From the NCBI GenBank assembly GCA_035318925.1, contig DATHDS010000008.1, positions 50,422 to 114,421 of the forward strand: DNA of 64,000 nt. Reading direction: 5' to 3'. Positions 8,824-17,618 of this stretch are shown in pieces (the first letter of the stretch is position 1; every line of letters begins with the position of its first letter). The translations under genes were made by a program, and so were the position numbers. Source of the DNA: VAXT01 sp035318925 (GTDB lineage Bacteria; Actinomycetota; Thermoleophilia; Gaiellales; Gaiellaceae). The notes beneath the pieces are model-generated. The model was not told the origin of the DNA, did no database searches, and was given only the letters and a program-made list of their open reading frames with translations.

Positions 8824-10182
8824 ATGCCGGTCTCCACTCCGCGTGACTCGACGATCGCAGTCGTCGGCGATGGCTTCGGCTCGCTGATCGTCTACGCGAC
8901 CGCGGTCTACCTCGGCTTCCGCCCGCAGGAGATCACGATCTATGGGCCGAGCGACAACCCGGTCAAGACGTACCAGCAGTTCGCCTTCAACCTCGGTCAG
9001 ACGGTGCTGCGGTCGGAATCCGAGTCACACTTCCTCCCGGCCGACTGGCCCACGTTCGCGGAGCTCGAGGCCTGGTCGCGCCGAAGCCTCAGCCCGCTGA
9101 TCCGTTCCGCCCGGCGGCAGTACAACCCCGGCGTACCGGACATCCTGGGCATGGCGAACGTCGTCGCGCGGCGGCTCGGCTGGAACGACAACCGCTACGA
9201 CACGAAGGTCGGCTGGCTCCAGCGCGCCGATTCGGGAAACGGCGACTCGCCTCATTTCGTCCTCTTCGACGAGGAAGCGCAGTACATCGGCCGGGCGAAG
9301 CACGTCATGCTCGCCTGCGGCCACGGCCCGTTGTCTTACCCGCCCGTCCTCGCGAAGGCGCGGCAGGATCCCGCCCTGGCCGACCGCATCGTCCAGGCCT
9401 ACGCGCCGAAGACGTACGACCCGAGCGGGCGTTACATCGTGATCGGCTCGGGGATCGCCTCGGTTAACGAGTGGGCGAACGCGATCGACCTGGGCGCGAA
9501 GTGCATCTCCCTCGTTCGCAACCCGACGCCGGACGAGCAGGACCTGAACACGCCGCGCTGCTTCTTCGAGGCGCTGGGGATCGACGCCTTCCAGTCACTG
9601 GACTTCGACCAGCGCATGGAGTTTCTCGGGCGCATCCTCAAGGGGACGGCGCCCCACCGCCGCGGCTGGGACGCGAAGATCGCCGACGGCCGCAAGGAAG
9701 GCCGCTTCGAGCAGATCATCGGCGAGATCGACCAGATCGAGCCGGGGCCGCTCGGCCTGCGGGTGCACATCATGAGCAAGCACGGCGAGGACCCTGGCTG
9801 GCTCGACGTGACCGGCGTCGTCACCGGGACGGGGTTCAACAAGTCCGCGCTCTCCGTGCCGCTGCTACGGCGGCTGATCGAGTTCTACAAGGTGCCGATC
9901 GACGCCGGCCGGATGAAGCTCCAGTCCAACTGCGGGCTGCCCGGGCTCGACCGGCCCGACTCGCGCTGCGCGGCGATGGGCATCCATGCGAACGCGGTCA
10001 TCACGCACGGCGACACGATCGCGGGCCTCAAGTACATCGGGCGCCGCTTCGTCGCCGATTGCTTCGAGGCGGAGAAGCCGACTCCGCGCCGTTTCCCGTC
10101 GCGGCTCGCGATGCAGCTCCGGCTCTCGAGCGAGACAGCGCGCGTGATTCGGCACGTCCGTAAAGCGGAGCAGCTCGCTTAG
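8824..10182 (+). CDS. FAD/NAD(P)-binding oxidoreductase of unknown substrate
   Basis: A 452-residue protein with two dinucleotide-binding motifs: an N-terminal one in VVGDGFGS (about residues 14-21) and a second in VIGSGIAS (about 206-213), the layout of flavin-dependent monooxygenases and FAD/NAD(P)-binding family proteins. A Cys-containing LACGHGPLSYPP lies between them. No membrane segment or signal peptide is seen, so it should act in the cytosol. The substrate cannot be deduced. It lies between the winged-helix gene and a large intergenic palindrome. Confidence 0.75.
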   Translation: MPVSTPRDSTIAVVGDGFGSLIVYATAVYLGFRPQEITIYGPSDNPVKTYQQFAFNLGQTVLRSESESHFLPADWPTFAELEAWSRRSLSPLIRSARRQYNPGVPDILGMANVVARRLGWNDNRYDTKVGWLQRADSGNGDSPHFVLFDEEAQYIGRAKHVMLACGHGPLSYPPVLAKARQDPALADRIVQAYAPKTYDPSGRYIVIGSGIASVNEWANAIDLGAKCISLVRNPTPDEQDLNTPRCFFEALGIDAFQSLDFDQRMEFLGRILKGTAPHRRGWDAKIADGRKEGRFEQIIGEIDQIEPGPLGLRVHIMSKHGEDPGWLDVTGVVTGTGFNKSALSVPLLRRLIEFYKVPIDAGRMKLQSNCGLPGLDRPDSRCAAMGIHANAVITHGDTIAGLKYIGRRFVADCFEAEKPTPRRFPSRLAMQLRLSSETARVIRHVRKAEQLA

Positions 10183-10206
10183 TGCCCTCTCCAGCAATCC
10201 AAGCCC

Positions 10207-10318
10207 GCTTCTGGCCCGCGATCACGTGGCGCCAGAGTCCACCCTCGCCCTTGCCAAGGCTGCAAGCCTTGGCCGCGGTCGAGTGCGGCCTCTGGCTTGG
10301 TGCTCGCGACCCAGAAGC
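10207..10318. repeat. 112-bp imperfect palindrome (structured RNA or relic of a palindromic element)
   Basis: The gap between the oxidoreductase and the membrane protein consists almost entirely of one long inverted repeat with a 3-nt centre (10262-10264). Paired blocks lie on a common axis: GCTTCTGG/CCAGAAGC (10207-10214 with 10311-10318), GCCAGAG/CTCTGGC (10231-10237 with 10290-10296), CTCG/CGAG (10244-10247 with 10280-10283), and GCCAAGGCT/AGCCTTGGC (10253-10261 with 10265-10273). The blocks are broken by short mismatched bulges. No reading frame with coding character is evident inside. It ends 27 bases before the next start codon, so it would form the 5' leader of that mRNA. Confidence 0.75.
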
Positions 10319-10345
10319 TGGGCTCAATTACTGGAGCGGGCACTA

Positions 10346-10948
10346 ATGTGCCCGACCGTCCTCGGCCGCGTACAGACGCGGGTGGCGATCCTGATCGGCC
10401 CGGCGATCCTGGCCACGATCCTCTCGCTGGTCACGCAGAACGAGGGCTGGATCGTGACGATCGGGATCTACCTGCTCCTGGGGGTCGCGCTGGACACGGT
10501 CGTCTACCCCTACCTGATCAAGTGGCAGCCGCCCTGGCTGACGTTCGTGCTCGCGGTCGGCGAGTTCGTGCTGCTCTTCATCCTCGTCAAGACGCTGAAG
10601 CCGGGCCACGCGCCGTACGGCGACCCGAACAACTTCCTGGGCTGGGCCGACTGGCGCCCGATCGGCCTCTACTGGGTGAGTTGGCTGATGGCAATCACGA
10701 CGAAGATCGTGATCCTGCCGCTCTTCTCGCTGTCCTGGATCGAGAACGGCGGCGAGTTCCGCAAGGTCGGCTGGTCGGTCGCGCCCGACTACCAGCCGCT
10801 CCCCGTGCTCGCGGCGATCGACGAGCGCCCTTCCGAGGGAACGCTCACGCGCGAGTTCTCCGCCACTCACGCGGTGCCGGATCAGAAGATCGCGCGGCCG
10901 CTCACGAGCGTGCACCAGGCCGTTCCACCCACCGCGCCGTCGAGCTAG
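10346..10948 (+). CDS. Conserved multi-pass membrane protein, unknown function
   Basis: A 200-residue protein with four to five hydrophobic helices in the first 130 residues (for example VAILIGPAILATILSLV and WLTFVLAVGEFVLLFILV), then a soluble Pro-rich C-terminal tail. I do not recognise the family. ATG 10346 is chosen because the longer frame beginning at 10226 would translate the palindromic leader into a basic, non-hydrophobic extension. The gene is 10 bases upstream of the cyclic-nucleotide-binding gene, and the two probably share a transcript with the GH15 gene. Confidence 0.7.
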   Translation: MCPTVLGRVQTRVAILIGPAILATILSLVTQNEGWIVTIGIYLLLGVALDTVVYPYLIKWQPPWLTFVLAVGEFVLLFILVKTLKPGHAPYGDPNNFLGWADWRPIGLYWVSWLMAITTKIVILPLFSLSWIENGGEFRKVGWSVAPDYQPLPVLAAIDERPSEGTLTREFSATHAVPDQKIARPLTSVHQAVPPTAPSS

Positions 10949-10958
10949 CCACGCGCGT

Positions 10959-11393
10959 TTGAGCAGCGACCTGACCTCGGCAGACTCGCTCAGCGAGAGC
11001 CTCCGGCGGCTCGCCCTCTTCGCCGACCTGCCGCCCGACGCGCTCGCTGCTCTGGTGGACACAGTGCGAGACGAACGCGTCGAAGAGGGCGTCTGGGTTC
11101 TGAACGAGGGCGACGAGAACGCCGACCTCTTCCTGATCCTCGAAGGAGAGGTCGGCCTGGTGCGTGACGAGATGGAGCAGGCCGTCATGCACGCCGGCAT
11201 GTTCTTCGGCGAGATCTCCGTGCTCCTGGACGAGCCCGCCACCGCCGGCGTGGTCGCGCGCACGCCCCTGCGCCTGGCGGTGATCGACCGTGCAGCGCTC
11301 ATTCCCTTCCTGCTCGCCCACGCAACCGTGACGCTGCGGCTGCTGCAAGCCGAGGCGCGCCGAATCTCCGATCTGAGCCCGTGGCGCGCCTAG
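10959..11393 (+). CDS. Cyclic-nucleotide-binding domain protein
   Basis: A 144-residue protein made of a single Crp-type cNMP-binding beta-roll: LALFADLPPDALAAL, the loop VLNEGDENADLFLILEGEV, and the phosphate-binding-cassette position MHAGMFFGEISVLL. The family usually has Arg after the G-E-x-(S/A) motif; here the matching segment is GEISVLLDEPATAGVVA, so nucleotide binding is uncertain. There is no helix-turn-helix, so it is not a Crp-type activator but more likely a regulatory subunit. The TTG start 10959 follows the membrane gene, and the 3' end overlaps the GH15 start by 13 bases. Confidence 0.8.
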   Translation: MSSDLTSADSLSESLRRLALFADLPPDALAALVDTVRDERVEEGVWVLNEGDENADLFLILEGEVGLVRDEMEQAVMHAGMFFGEISVLLDEPATAGVVARTPLRLAVIDRAALIPFLLAHATVTLRLLQAEARRISDLSPWRA

Positions 11394-13225
11394 ACGAACG
11401 CTCGTTCAGCGGGGCGATCGACCTCTCGTTCTCGGCGGCGAGCCAGTACCTCCCGATCGCCGAGCACGGCGTCGTCGGGGACCTCCGCACGGTCGCGCTC
11501 GTCGGCACGGACGGCACGATCGACTGGTACTGCTGCCCGCGCTTCGATTCGCCGAGCGTGTTCGCGGCGATCCTCGACCGCAAGCGCGGCGGCCGCTATC
11601 GGATCTCGCCGACGGTCGGGGTCGGCACCGTCAAGCAGCTCTACTTCCCGGACACGAACGTCCTCATCACGCGCTTCCTCACCCCGGTCGGCGTCGGGGA
11701 GCTCCAGGACTTCATGCCCGTCGAGGAGCGGCAACGGCTGGTGCGCCGGGTGCTCTGCGTGCGGGGCGAGATGAGCTTCCGCGTCGAGGTCGACCCTCGC
11801 TTCGACTACGGGCGCGAGCCGCACGAGACGGTCGTGCACGAGCACGGCGTTGTCTTCAAGACGCCCTCATTGGCGCTCGCGCTCGCCTCGGGAATCGGCT
11901 TCCGCGTCGGCGATGAGGGCGTCCAGGGCGAGTTCTCGCTGCAGCCCGGTGAGAGCGAGTCCTTCGTTCTCGAGACGGTGGCGGAGAGCCACATACCTCA
12001 CGCCTTCACCCCTGAGGAGACGATGAAGGACTTCGAGGACACCGTGTCGTACTGGCGGCGCTGGCTCTCGCAGTCGCGCTACCGCGGGCGCTGGCGGGAG
12101 ACCGTGCACCGCTCCGCACTCGTGCTCAAGCTCCTCACCTACGAGCCGTCGGGGGCAATGGTGGCGGCGCCGACGACGAGCCTCCCGGAGCAGATCGGCG
12201 GTGGGCGCAACTGGGACTACCGCTACACGTGGATCCGGGATACCGCGTTCTCCCTCTACGCGCTGCTCCGGCTCGGGTTCAGCGACGAGGCGGCCGGCTT
12301 CATGGACTGGCTGACGGCCCGCTTTCGCGAGCGCGTCGGGCACGAGTCGGGCCCCCTCCAGATCATGTACGCGGTCGACGGGACCGCCGAGATTCCCGAA
12401 GAGGTGCTCGACCACCTCGAGGGCTATCGGGGCTCGGCGCCGGTTCGGATCGGGAACGGCGCCGCGAACCAGCTCCAGCTGGACATCTACGGCGAGCTGA
12501 TCGACTCGGTGTACCTCTTCAACAAGTACGGGACGCCGATCTCGCACGGAGCCTGGAGCGACCTCGCCCGGATCGTCGACTGGGTCAGCGAGAACTGGGA
12601 CCAGGCCGACGAAGGCATCTGGGAGACGCGTGGCGGGCGCCAGCACTTCACGTTCTCGCGCCTGATGTCCTGGGTCGCAGTCGAGCGCGCGATCCGGATG
12701 GCGCGGCAGCGCGGACTGCCCGCCGACATTCCGCGGTGGTCGGGCGTGCGCGACGACATCTACCACCAGGTCATGGACCGCGGCTGGAACGCCGACCGCG
12801 GCGCCTTTGTCCAGCACTACGGCTCCGAGGTGCTCGATGCGTCCGTGCTCTTGATGCCGCTGACGAAGTTCATCGCGCCGACCGATCCGCTCTGGCTCTC
12901 GACCCTGGATGCGATCTCGGACGAGCTCGTCTCGGACAGCCTCGTCTACCGCTACAACGTCGAGGCTTCGCCGGACGGGCTCATCGGTGACGAGGGCACG
13001 TTCTCGATCTGCTCCTTCTGGTACGTCGAGGCCATGGCCCGGGCCGGCTACGTGGACGAAGCGCGGCTCGCGTTCGAGAAGATGCTCACCTACGCGAACC
13101 ATGTCGGCCTCTACTCCGAGGAGATCGGGGCAACCGGCGAGCAGCTCGGCAATTTCCCGCAGGCCTTCACGCACCTCGCGCTAATCAGCGCCGCGGCAAA
13201 TCTCGACCGCCAGCTGGGCGCCTGA
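11381..13225 (+). CDS. Glycoside hydrolase family 15 (glucoamylase/trehalase-like)
   Basis: A 614-residue GH15 enzyme that should remove glucose from an alpha-glucoside; actinobacterial members include trehalases and glucoamylases and the sequence does not let me choose. The N-terminal beta-sandwich starts with IAEHGVVGDLRTVALV and GTIDWYCCPRFDSPS. The (alpha/alpha)6 catalytic barrel shows NWDYRYTWIRDTAFSL (about residues 278-293). Catalytic glutamates are expected in DEGIWETRGG and near the C-terminus in EEIGATGEQLGNFPQAF. There is no signal peptide, so the substrate is probably intracellular trehalose or glycogen-derived sugar. GTG start; overlaps the cNMP-binding gene. Confidence 0.9.
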   Translation: MARLDERSFSGAIDLSFSAASQYLPIAEHGVVGDLRTVALVGTDGTIDWYCCPRFDSPSVFAAILDRKRGGRYRISPTVGVGTVKQLYFPDTNVLITRFLTPVGVGELQDFMPVEERQRLVRRVLCVRGEMSFRVEVDPRFDYGREPHETVVHEHGVVFKTPSLALALASGIGFRVGDEGVQGEFSLQPGESESFVLETVAESHIPHAFTPEETMKDFEDTVSYWRRWLSQSRYRGRWRETVHRSALVLKLLTYEPSGAMVAAPTTSLPEQIGGGRNWDYRYTWIRDTAFSLYALLRLGFSDEAAGFMDWLTARFRERVGHESGPLQIMYAVDGTAEIPEEVLDHLEGYRGSAPVRIGNGAANQLQLDIYGELIDSVYLFNKYGTPISHGAWSDLARIVDWVSENWDQADEGIWETRGGRQHFTFSRLMSWVAVERAIRMARQRGLPADIPRWSGVRDDIYHQVMDRGWNADRGAFVQHYGSEVLDASVLLMPLTKFIAPTDPLWLSTLDAISDELVSDSLVYRYNVEASPDGLIGDEGTFSICSFWYVEAMARAGYVDEARLAFEKMLTYANHVGLYSEEIGATGEQLGNFPQAFTHLALISAAANLDRQLGA

Positions 13226-13257
13226 GCCAGCGGCCGCGCAGACACGCGAGGCCAACG

Positions 13258-13284
13258 GGACCTGGCCCGGGCCTGGCCCTGGAC
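13258..13284 (+). repeat. Copy of a short GC-rich palindromic repeat (first copy)
   Basis: The gap between the convergent GH15 and gnd genes contains GGACCTGGCC followed by CGGGCCTGGCCCTG. The same word, with one difference over about 24 bases, occurs inside the GT4 gene at 26361-26393 in the opposite orientation. This suggests a dispersed palindromic element of the REP type. Confidence 0.5.
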
Positions 13285-13309
13285 ATGGCTCAGTAAGGCG
13301 GGAAGGCGG

Positions 13310-14191
13310 TCAGGCTGGGCCGTCGCTGGTCTTGATCGCGTGGCCGCCGAACTGCTCGCGTAGCGCGGCCGAGACCTTCGCGGCGAAGCTCTCGTCCTGA
13401 CGCGACGAGAAGCGGGCGAACAGGGCGGCCGCGATCACCGGCGCCGGCACGGCCTCGTTGATCGCCTCCTCGATCGTCCAGCGCCCCTCGCCGGAGTCCT
13501 GGACGAAGCCAGCGATGTCGTCGAGCCCCGAGCCGTGCTGCTCGAGGGCCGAGTGCAGCAGCTCGAGCAGCCATGAGCGAACGACGGAGCCGTAGCGCCA
13601 GATGCCGGCGATCTCGTGCAGGTCGAGCTCGTATTCGGAGGCGTGCATGATCTCGAACCCCTCGGCGTACGCCTGCATCAGCCCGTACTCGATGCCGTTG
13701 TGCACCATCTTCACGAAGTGGCCGGCGCCCGCGGGGCCGCAGTGCGCGTAGCCGTCCTCGGGTGCGAGCGTGCGGAAGGCCGGCTCGACGATCGCAATCG
13801 TGTCGTCGTCGCCGCCGGCCATCAGGCAGTAGCCGACCTCGAGGCCCCAGATCCCGCCGGACACGCCGGCGTCCGCGAAGCCGATTCCCTTCTCGCGCGC
13901 CTCCGCGTGGCGACGCTTCGAATCCCGGAAATTCGAGTTGCCGCCGTCGACGATGACGTCGCCCGACTCGAGCAGGCCAAGCAGCGTGGTGAAAGTCGTC
14001 TCGGTCGCGTCTCCCGCCGGGACCATCATCCAGGCCACGCGGGGCGGCTCGAGCTCGGAGACCAGCTCCTCGATCGTCGACGCGGTGCCCCCGCCCGAGC
14101 GCGTATACGTGACCACGTCGTGGCCGTCCTGCTCGAGGCGCAGGACCATGTTCCCGCCCATGCGGCCGAGCCCGATCATGCCGAGCCTCAT
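13310..14191 (-). CDS. gnd: 6-phosphogluconate dehydrogenase, short (decarboxylating) form
   Basis: A 293-residue enzyme of the oxidative pentose phosphate pathway, converting 6-phosphogluconate to ribulose-5-phosphate and CO2 with NAD(P)+. Visible motifs are the Rossmann loop GLGRMGGNM, DGGNSNFRDSKRR, the substrate loop AGVSGGIWG and the catalytic KMVHNGIEYG with Lys and Asn. The length of about 300 residues is that of the short, often NAD-dependent class rather than the 470-residue form. ATG 14191 is preferred over ATG 14197, since AAGGAGG then lies 6 bases upstream instead of abutting the codon. It is convergent with the GH15 gene, which suggests a joint role in glucose release and oxidation. 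Confidence 0.9.
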   Translation of the reverse strand: MRLGMIGLGRMGGNMVLRLEQDGHDVVTYTRSGGGTASTIEELVSELEPPRVAWMMVPAGDATETTFTTLLGLLESGDVIVDGGNSNFRDSKRRHAEAREKGIGFADAGVSGGIWGLEVGYCLMAGGDDDTIAIVEPAFRTLAPEDGYAHCGPAGAGHFVKMVHNGIEYGLMQAYAEGFEIMHASEYELDLHEIAGIWRYGSVVRSWLLELLHSALEQHGSGLDDIAGFVQDSGEGRWTIEEAINEAVPAPVIAAALFARFSSRQDESFAAKVSAALREQFGGHAIKTSDGPA

Positions 14192-14324
14192 CACCATCCT
14201 CCTTGCCCTTGGGAGTGCCGGTGGAGCTTAGGGCGAGCGCCGACCCACTTCAAGACCATCTGCTTGACTTCCCAACCGGGCCATGCCAGAAATGTTGGTT
14301 CAAACCTTGGGAGAGGAGCAGGAC

Positions 14325-15605
14325 ATGAGCATCAAGAAGACCAAGTTGCTCCGCAGACGCGGAGTTCTGATCGGCTGTCTGGCGATCGGTGTCGCGGCGC
14401 TCTGGGCGCCGACCGCGCAGACCAGCGGGCAGCATGGGGGACCCGGCGGGCAGCACGGGCGGGCCGGCGGACAGCACGGACGATCCGGCGGTCACCCTGC
14501 GCGACCCGGCGGGCACCACGGAGCAGGAAACGGCGCTGTGTATGTGCAGTCGAACTCGGCTCCGTCCAACACGGTGCTCATCTTCAACCGGAACCACGAC
14601 GGCACGTTGACACCCGCCGGCAGCGTCATGACCGGCGGCGTGGGTCAGCCCACCGGAAATCCGCCGGGTGGGATTCCGTTCATCGACACGGCGGGATCCG
14701 TGACGTTGAGCCATAACGGGCGGTTCCTGCTTGTTGTCAACGCAGGCGACAACACAGTCTCGTCGTTCCGGGTGACCGGGCACGGCCTTCAGCTTGCCAG
14801 CGTCGTGCCGAGCTTCGGCGAGCGGCCGGCCAGCGTGACGGTTCACCACCACCTCGTGTACGTGCTCAACTCGGACACGGGCTCGGCCAGCATCTCGGGT
14901 TACCGCCTCGGCGGCCACGGTCAGTTGACCCCCATTCCGGGATCCGTACAGCCGACGACCAGTCCCGCCGACGCGCTTCCGGCACAGATCCAGTTCGACG
15001 CCAAAGGCAAGGTGCTCGCGGTCAGCGAGCGGTTCGCGGGCGGAAGCGGCGATATCGACACGTTCGCGATCGGCCACAACGGCGCCGCGCAACCGGGAGT
15101 CGCACACCCGTCGCAGGACGTGACGCCGTACGGAATCGCGTTCACTCACAGGAACGTGATGATCGTCTCGAACGAGCACGCCCCGGATGGGATCGGCAGC
15201 TCCGTCTCGTCCTACAACCTGTCTCATCACGGCGACGTGACGCCGATCGAGACGGAACCGACCAACTCCGGCGCAGCCTGCTGGAACGTGATCACGAAGA
15301 ACGACAAGTACGTGCTCATCACGAGCCCGTTCACGCTCAACATCAACAGCTTCCGGATCGAGCACAACGGCCAGCTCACTCCGGTCAACGGCGACTCGAT
15401 TGTCGCGACCGCTCAGGGCGTGACGCTCGACGAATCGCTCAGCAGGAACAGCAAGTACCTGTACGTCCTCGTCGACGAGCCGACGGGGTTCGCGTACTCG
15501 CAGCTCAACTCCTACAGAGTCAACGGAGACGGCACGATCACGCTGCTCGGGACGACGGACCCCTTCGGTTTCGGGGGCTCGTCTTCCGGCACAGCTGCGT
15601 GGTAG
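14325..15605 (+). CDS. Secreted beta-propeller (lactonase-like) protein
   Basis: A 426-residue exported protein. A basic N-terminus with three consecutive Arg precedes a hydrophobic signal segment (GVLIGCLAIGVAALWAPTA), then a low-complexity spacer of GGQHGR-type repeats (about residues 35-65). The remainder is a seven-bladed-propeller-like sequence with repeating units such as NHDGTLTPAG, GRFLLVVNAGDNTVSSFRV and GQLTPVNGD, similar to the 6-phosphogluconolactonase fold (lactonase family). Whether it is an enzyme or a surface protein cannot be told. ATG 14325 has GAGAGGAG upstream; an earlier ATG at 14283 would spoil the signal peptide. Confidence 0.8.
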   Translation: MSIKKTKLLRRRGVLIGCLAIGVAALWAPTAQTSGQHGGPGGQHGRAGGQHGRSGGHPARPGGHHGAGNGAVYVQSNSAPSNTVLIFNRNHDGTLTPAGSVMTGGVGQPTGNPPGGIPFIDTAGSVTLSHNGRFLLVVNAGDNTVSSFRVTGHGLQLASVVPSFGERPASVTVHHHLVYVLNSDTGSASISGYRLGGHGQLTPIPGSVQPTTSPADALPAQIQFDAKGKVLAVSERFAGGSGDIDTFAIGHNGAAQPGVAHPSQDVTPYGIAFTHRNVMIVSNEHAPDGIGSSVSSYNLSHHGDVTPIETEPTNSGAACWNVITKNDKYVLITSPFTLNINSFRIEHNGQLTPVNGDSIVATAQGVTLDESLSRNSKYLYVLVDEPTGFAYSQLNSYRVNGDGTITLLGTTDPFGFGGSSSGTAAW

Positions 15606-17233
15606 ACGCCTCTGGTAGCAACGGGGGTCGGCTTCGGCCGACCCCCGTTGCATACCTGCGGGCAGTCAGCGGCCCGGCCGCCGGGCTCACTCTTCAGATT
15701 GGCGACGAGCTTCTGCTCGGGCGCACCGCTCCCGGGCTCGAGCGGCTCGCCGACGACGCGGAGCTCTCGCGTCGTCACGCCTCACTTCTGCGCGGCGAGG
15801 ACGGCCTCGTGATCGAGGACCTCGGCTCGCGCAACGGGACCACGGTCAACGGCGTGCGCGTCGAGCGGCAGCCGCTCGTCGCCGGCGATCGGATCCGCGT
15901 CGGGGCGACGACCTTCGAGCTCATGCAAGGGGCGCTGCGGAGCGATCTCTACGACGACGAGGTGATCCGGCCCTGGTACGAGCACGCCGTGCGCGAGCTC
16001 GCGGCCGGGGCGACGCTTCTCGACATCCACGGCCACACGGGCTTCAACGACCCTGACGGCTTCACCTTCTCCGGCGACCAGCTCATCGCCACACTTGCCG
16101 CGGCCGAGGCGCGTGGCGTCGTCATGCCGATGCACGAGCCGGACGGCTATCCCGCCGCAAACGACCGCGTGCTGGCCGAGTCAGAGGCCAGCGGCGGCCG
16201 CTTCGTTGCGTTCTGCCGCCTCGACCCCAAGCGTGACGCGGTCGCAGAAGCGCGCCGCTGTGTCGAGGCCGGGGCACGTGGGATCAAGCTGCACCCTCGC
16301 GCCGAGGAATTCCAGCTCTCCGACCCGGAGATCGAGCCGATCATCGCTTTCGCGCACGAGCGGCGACTGCCTGTACTCGTACACGCCGGGCGCGGGATCC
16401 CGACGCTCGCGAAGGACGCCGTGCAACTCGCCGGCCGGTTCTCGGACGCTCGGATCATCCTCGCCCACGCCGCGATCTGTGACCTGAATTGGATCTGGCG
16501 CGTCGCCCCACAGCACAGGAATCTCTTCATCGACACAGCCTGGTGGAATCCGAACGACCTCGCGGCGCTATTCGCCCATATCCCGCCGGGGCAGCTCCTG
16601 TTCGGAAGCGATCTCCCGTACTTCACGCCGTTCATGTCGGCGACGATGGCCGTGCGCTTCGGGCTACAGGCCGGCCTCTCCCCGGAGCAGCTGAACGGTG
16701 TCCTGGGTGCACAGGCCACGCGGCTGTTGGACGGCGACGAGCCCCTCGACCTCGGGCCGGCGCCCGGTCCGGAGCGTTTCGCCTACAGCCTCCTGCTCGA
16801 GCGGCTCACATCGCTGCTCGTGGTCGCCGTCGGGCGGATGGTAATGGGGCGAACCGGCTACGAGCCGCTCGCCCTCGCCCGCCTCGCCTGCAATGTGGGC
16901 GCTGACGATGCGCCCGAGGCCGATGTGACCCGCAGCGTTCTCGCACTGCTCGAGGGACAGGAGCGCTTCGCGCGCGAGCATCCCGGCGACGGCCCGCCGC
17001 TCGCGCCCGGGATTCGCTCGATCATGCTCGCCGCCTGTGTCTCGCGCACACCAGACGTGCCGCTGCCGGCGCTTCCGGACTTCGCGCACGGAGAGCACTT
17101 GCGCGCGGAGGAGGAGGCCGGCCACCGTTCGTTCGAGGCGACGCGACTCCACCGGGTTCCGCTCGTCCTGCAGCCCGATCTCCGCCACTCGTCCGCGGCA
17201 GACCACCTGATGGTTGACGGCGAGGATTATTGA
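15599..17233 (+). CDS. FHA domain fused to an amidohydrolase-2 type metal hydrolase
   Basis: A 544-residue fusion. Residues 22-110 form an FHA domain (LLGRT, SRRHAS at 58-63, SRNGTTVNG at 77-85). Residues 138-345 form a TIM-barrel amidohydrolase with the expected metal ligands: HGH (144/146), KLHP (Lys230, His232), VHAGRG (His262), AH (His290) and GSDLP (Asp338). The last 190 residues are helical and unassigned. The likely reaction is hydrolysis or decarboxylation of a cyclic or aromatic acid, possibly gated by phosphothreonine binding. Start choice is unsettled: GTG 15599 overlaps the previous stop by 7 bases, and no ATG/GTG/TTG in frame exists between the hairpin and the FHA fold. Confidence 0.82.
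   Translation: MVDASGSNGGRLRPTPVAYLRAVSGPAAGLTLQIGDELLLGRTAPGLERLADDAELSRRHASLLRGEDGLVIEDLGSRNGTTVNGVRVERQPLVAGDRIRVGATTFELMQGALRSDLYDDEVIRPWYEHAVRELAAGATLLDIHGHTGFNDPDGFTFSGDQLIATLAAAEARGVVMPMHEPDGYPAANDRVLAESEASGGRFVAFCRLDPKRDAVAEARRCVEAGARGIKLHPRAEEFQLSDPEIEPIIAFAHERRLPVLVHAGRGIPTLAKDAVQLAGRFSDARIILAHAAICDLNWIWRVAPQHRNLFIDTAWWNPNDLAALFAHIPPGQLLFGSDLPYFTPFMSATMAVRFGLQAGLSPEQLNGVLGAQATRLLDGDEPLDLGPAPGPERFAYSLLLERLTSLLVVAVGRMVMGRTGYEPLALARLACNVGADDAPEADVTRSVLALLEGQERFAREHPGDGPPLAPGIRSIMLAACVSRTPDVPLPALPDFAHGEHLRAEEEAGHRSFEATRLHRVPLVLQPDLRHSSAADHLMVDGEDY
15618..15651 (+). terminator. Strong hairpin after the beta-propeller gene
   Basis: A perfect 15-bp stem closed by a TTCG tetraloop (GCAACGGGGGTCGGC-TTCG-GCCGACCCCCGTTGC). 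It lies 13 bases after the propeller stop codon, with no U-tract. If the FHA-amidohydrolase starts at GTG 15599, this hairpin is translated within its first 20 codons. Confidence 0.6.
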
Positions 17234-17235
17234 AA

Positions 17236-17262
17236 TAGAAAAAGCCCCGTTGCCGGGGCTTC
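17236..17262 (-). terminator. Intrinsic terminator of rnpB
   Basis: On the minus strand AAGCCCCGGCAACGGGGCTT is followed by a run of T (A-run at 17239-17243 on plus). It sits just past the rnpB 3' end and 3 bases beyond the stop of the convergent FHA-amidohydrolase gene, so it may serve both directions. Confidence 0.85.
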
Positions 17263-17265
17263 TTC

Positions 17266-17603
<338 letters not shown>

Positions 17604-17618
<15 letters not shown>

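Noticed and set aside
14440..14530. A CRISPR-like or tandem DNA repeat
   Set aside because: The repeats of GGCGGGCAGCACGG type are in frame and encode GGQHGR units of the secreted protein; there are no spacers.
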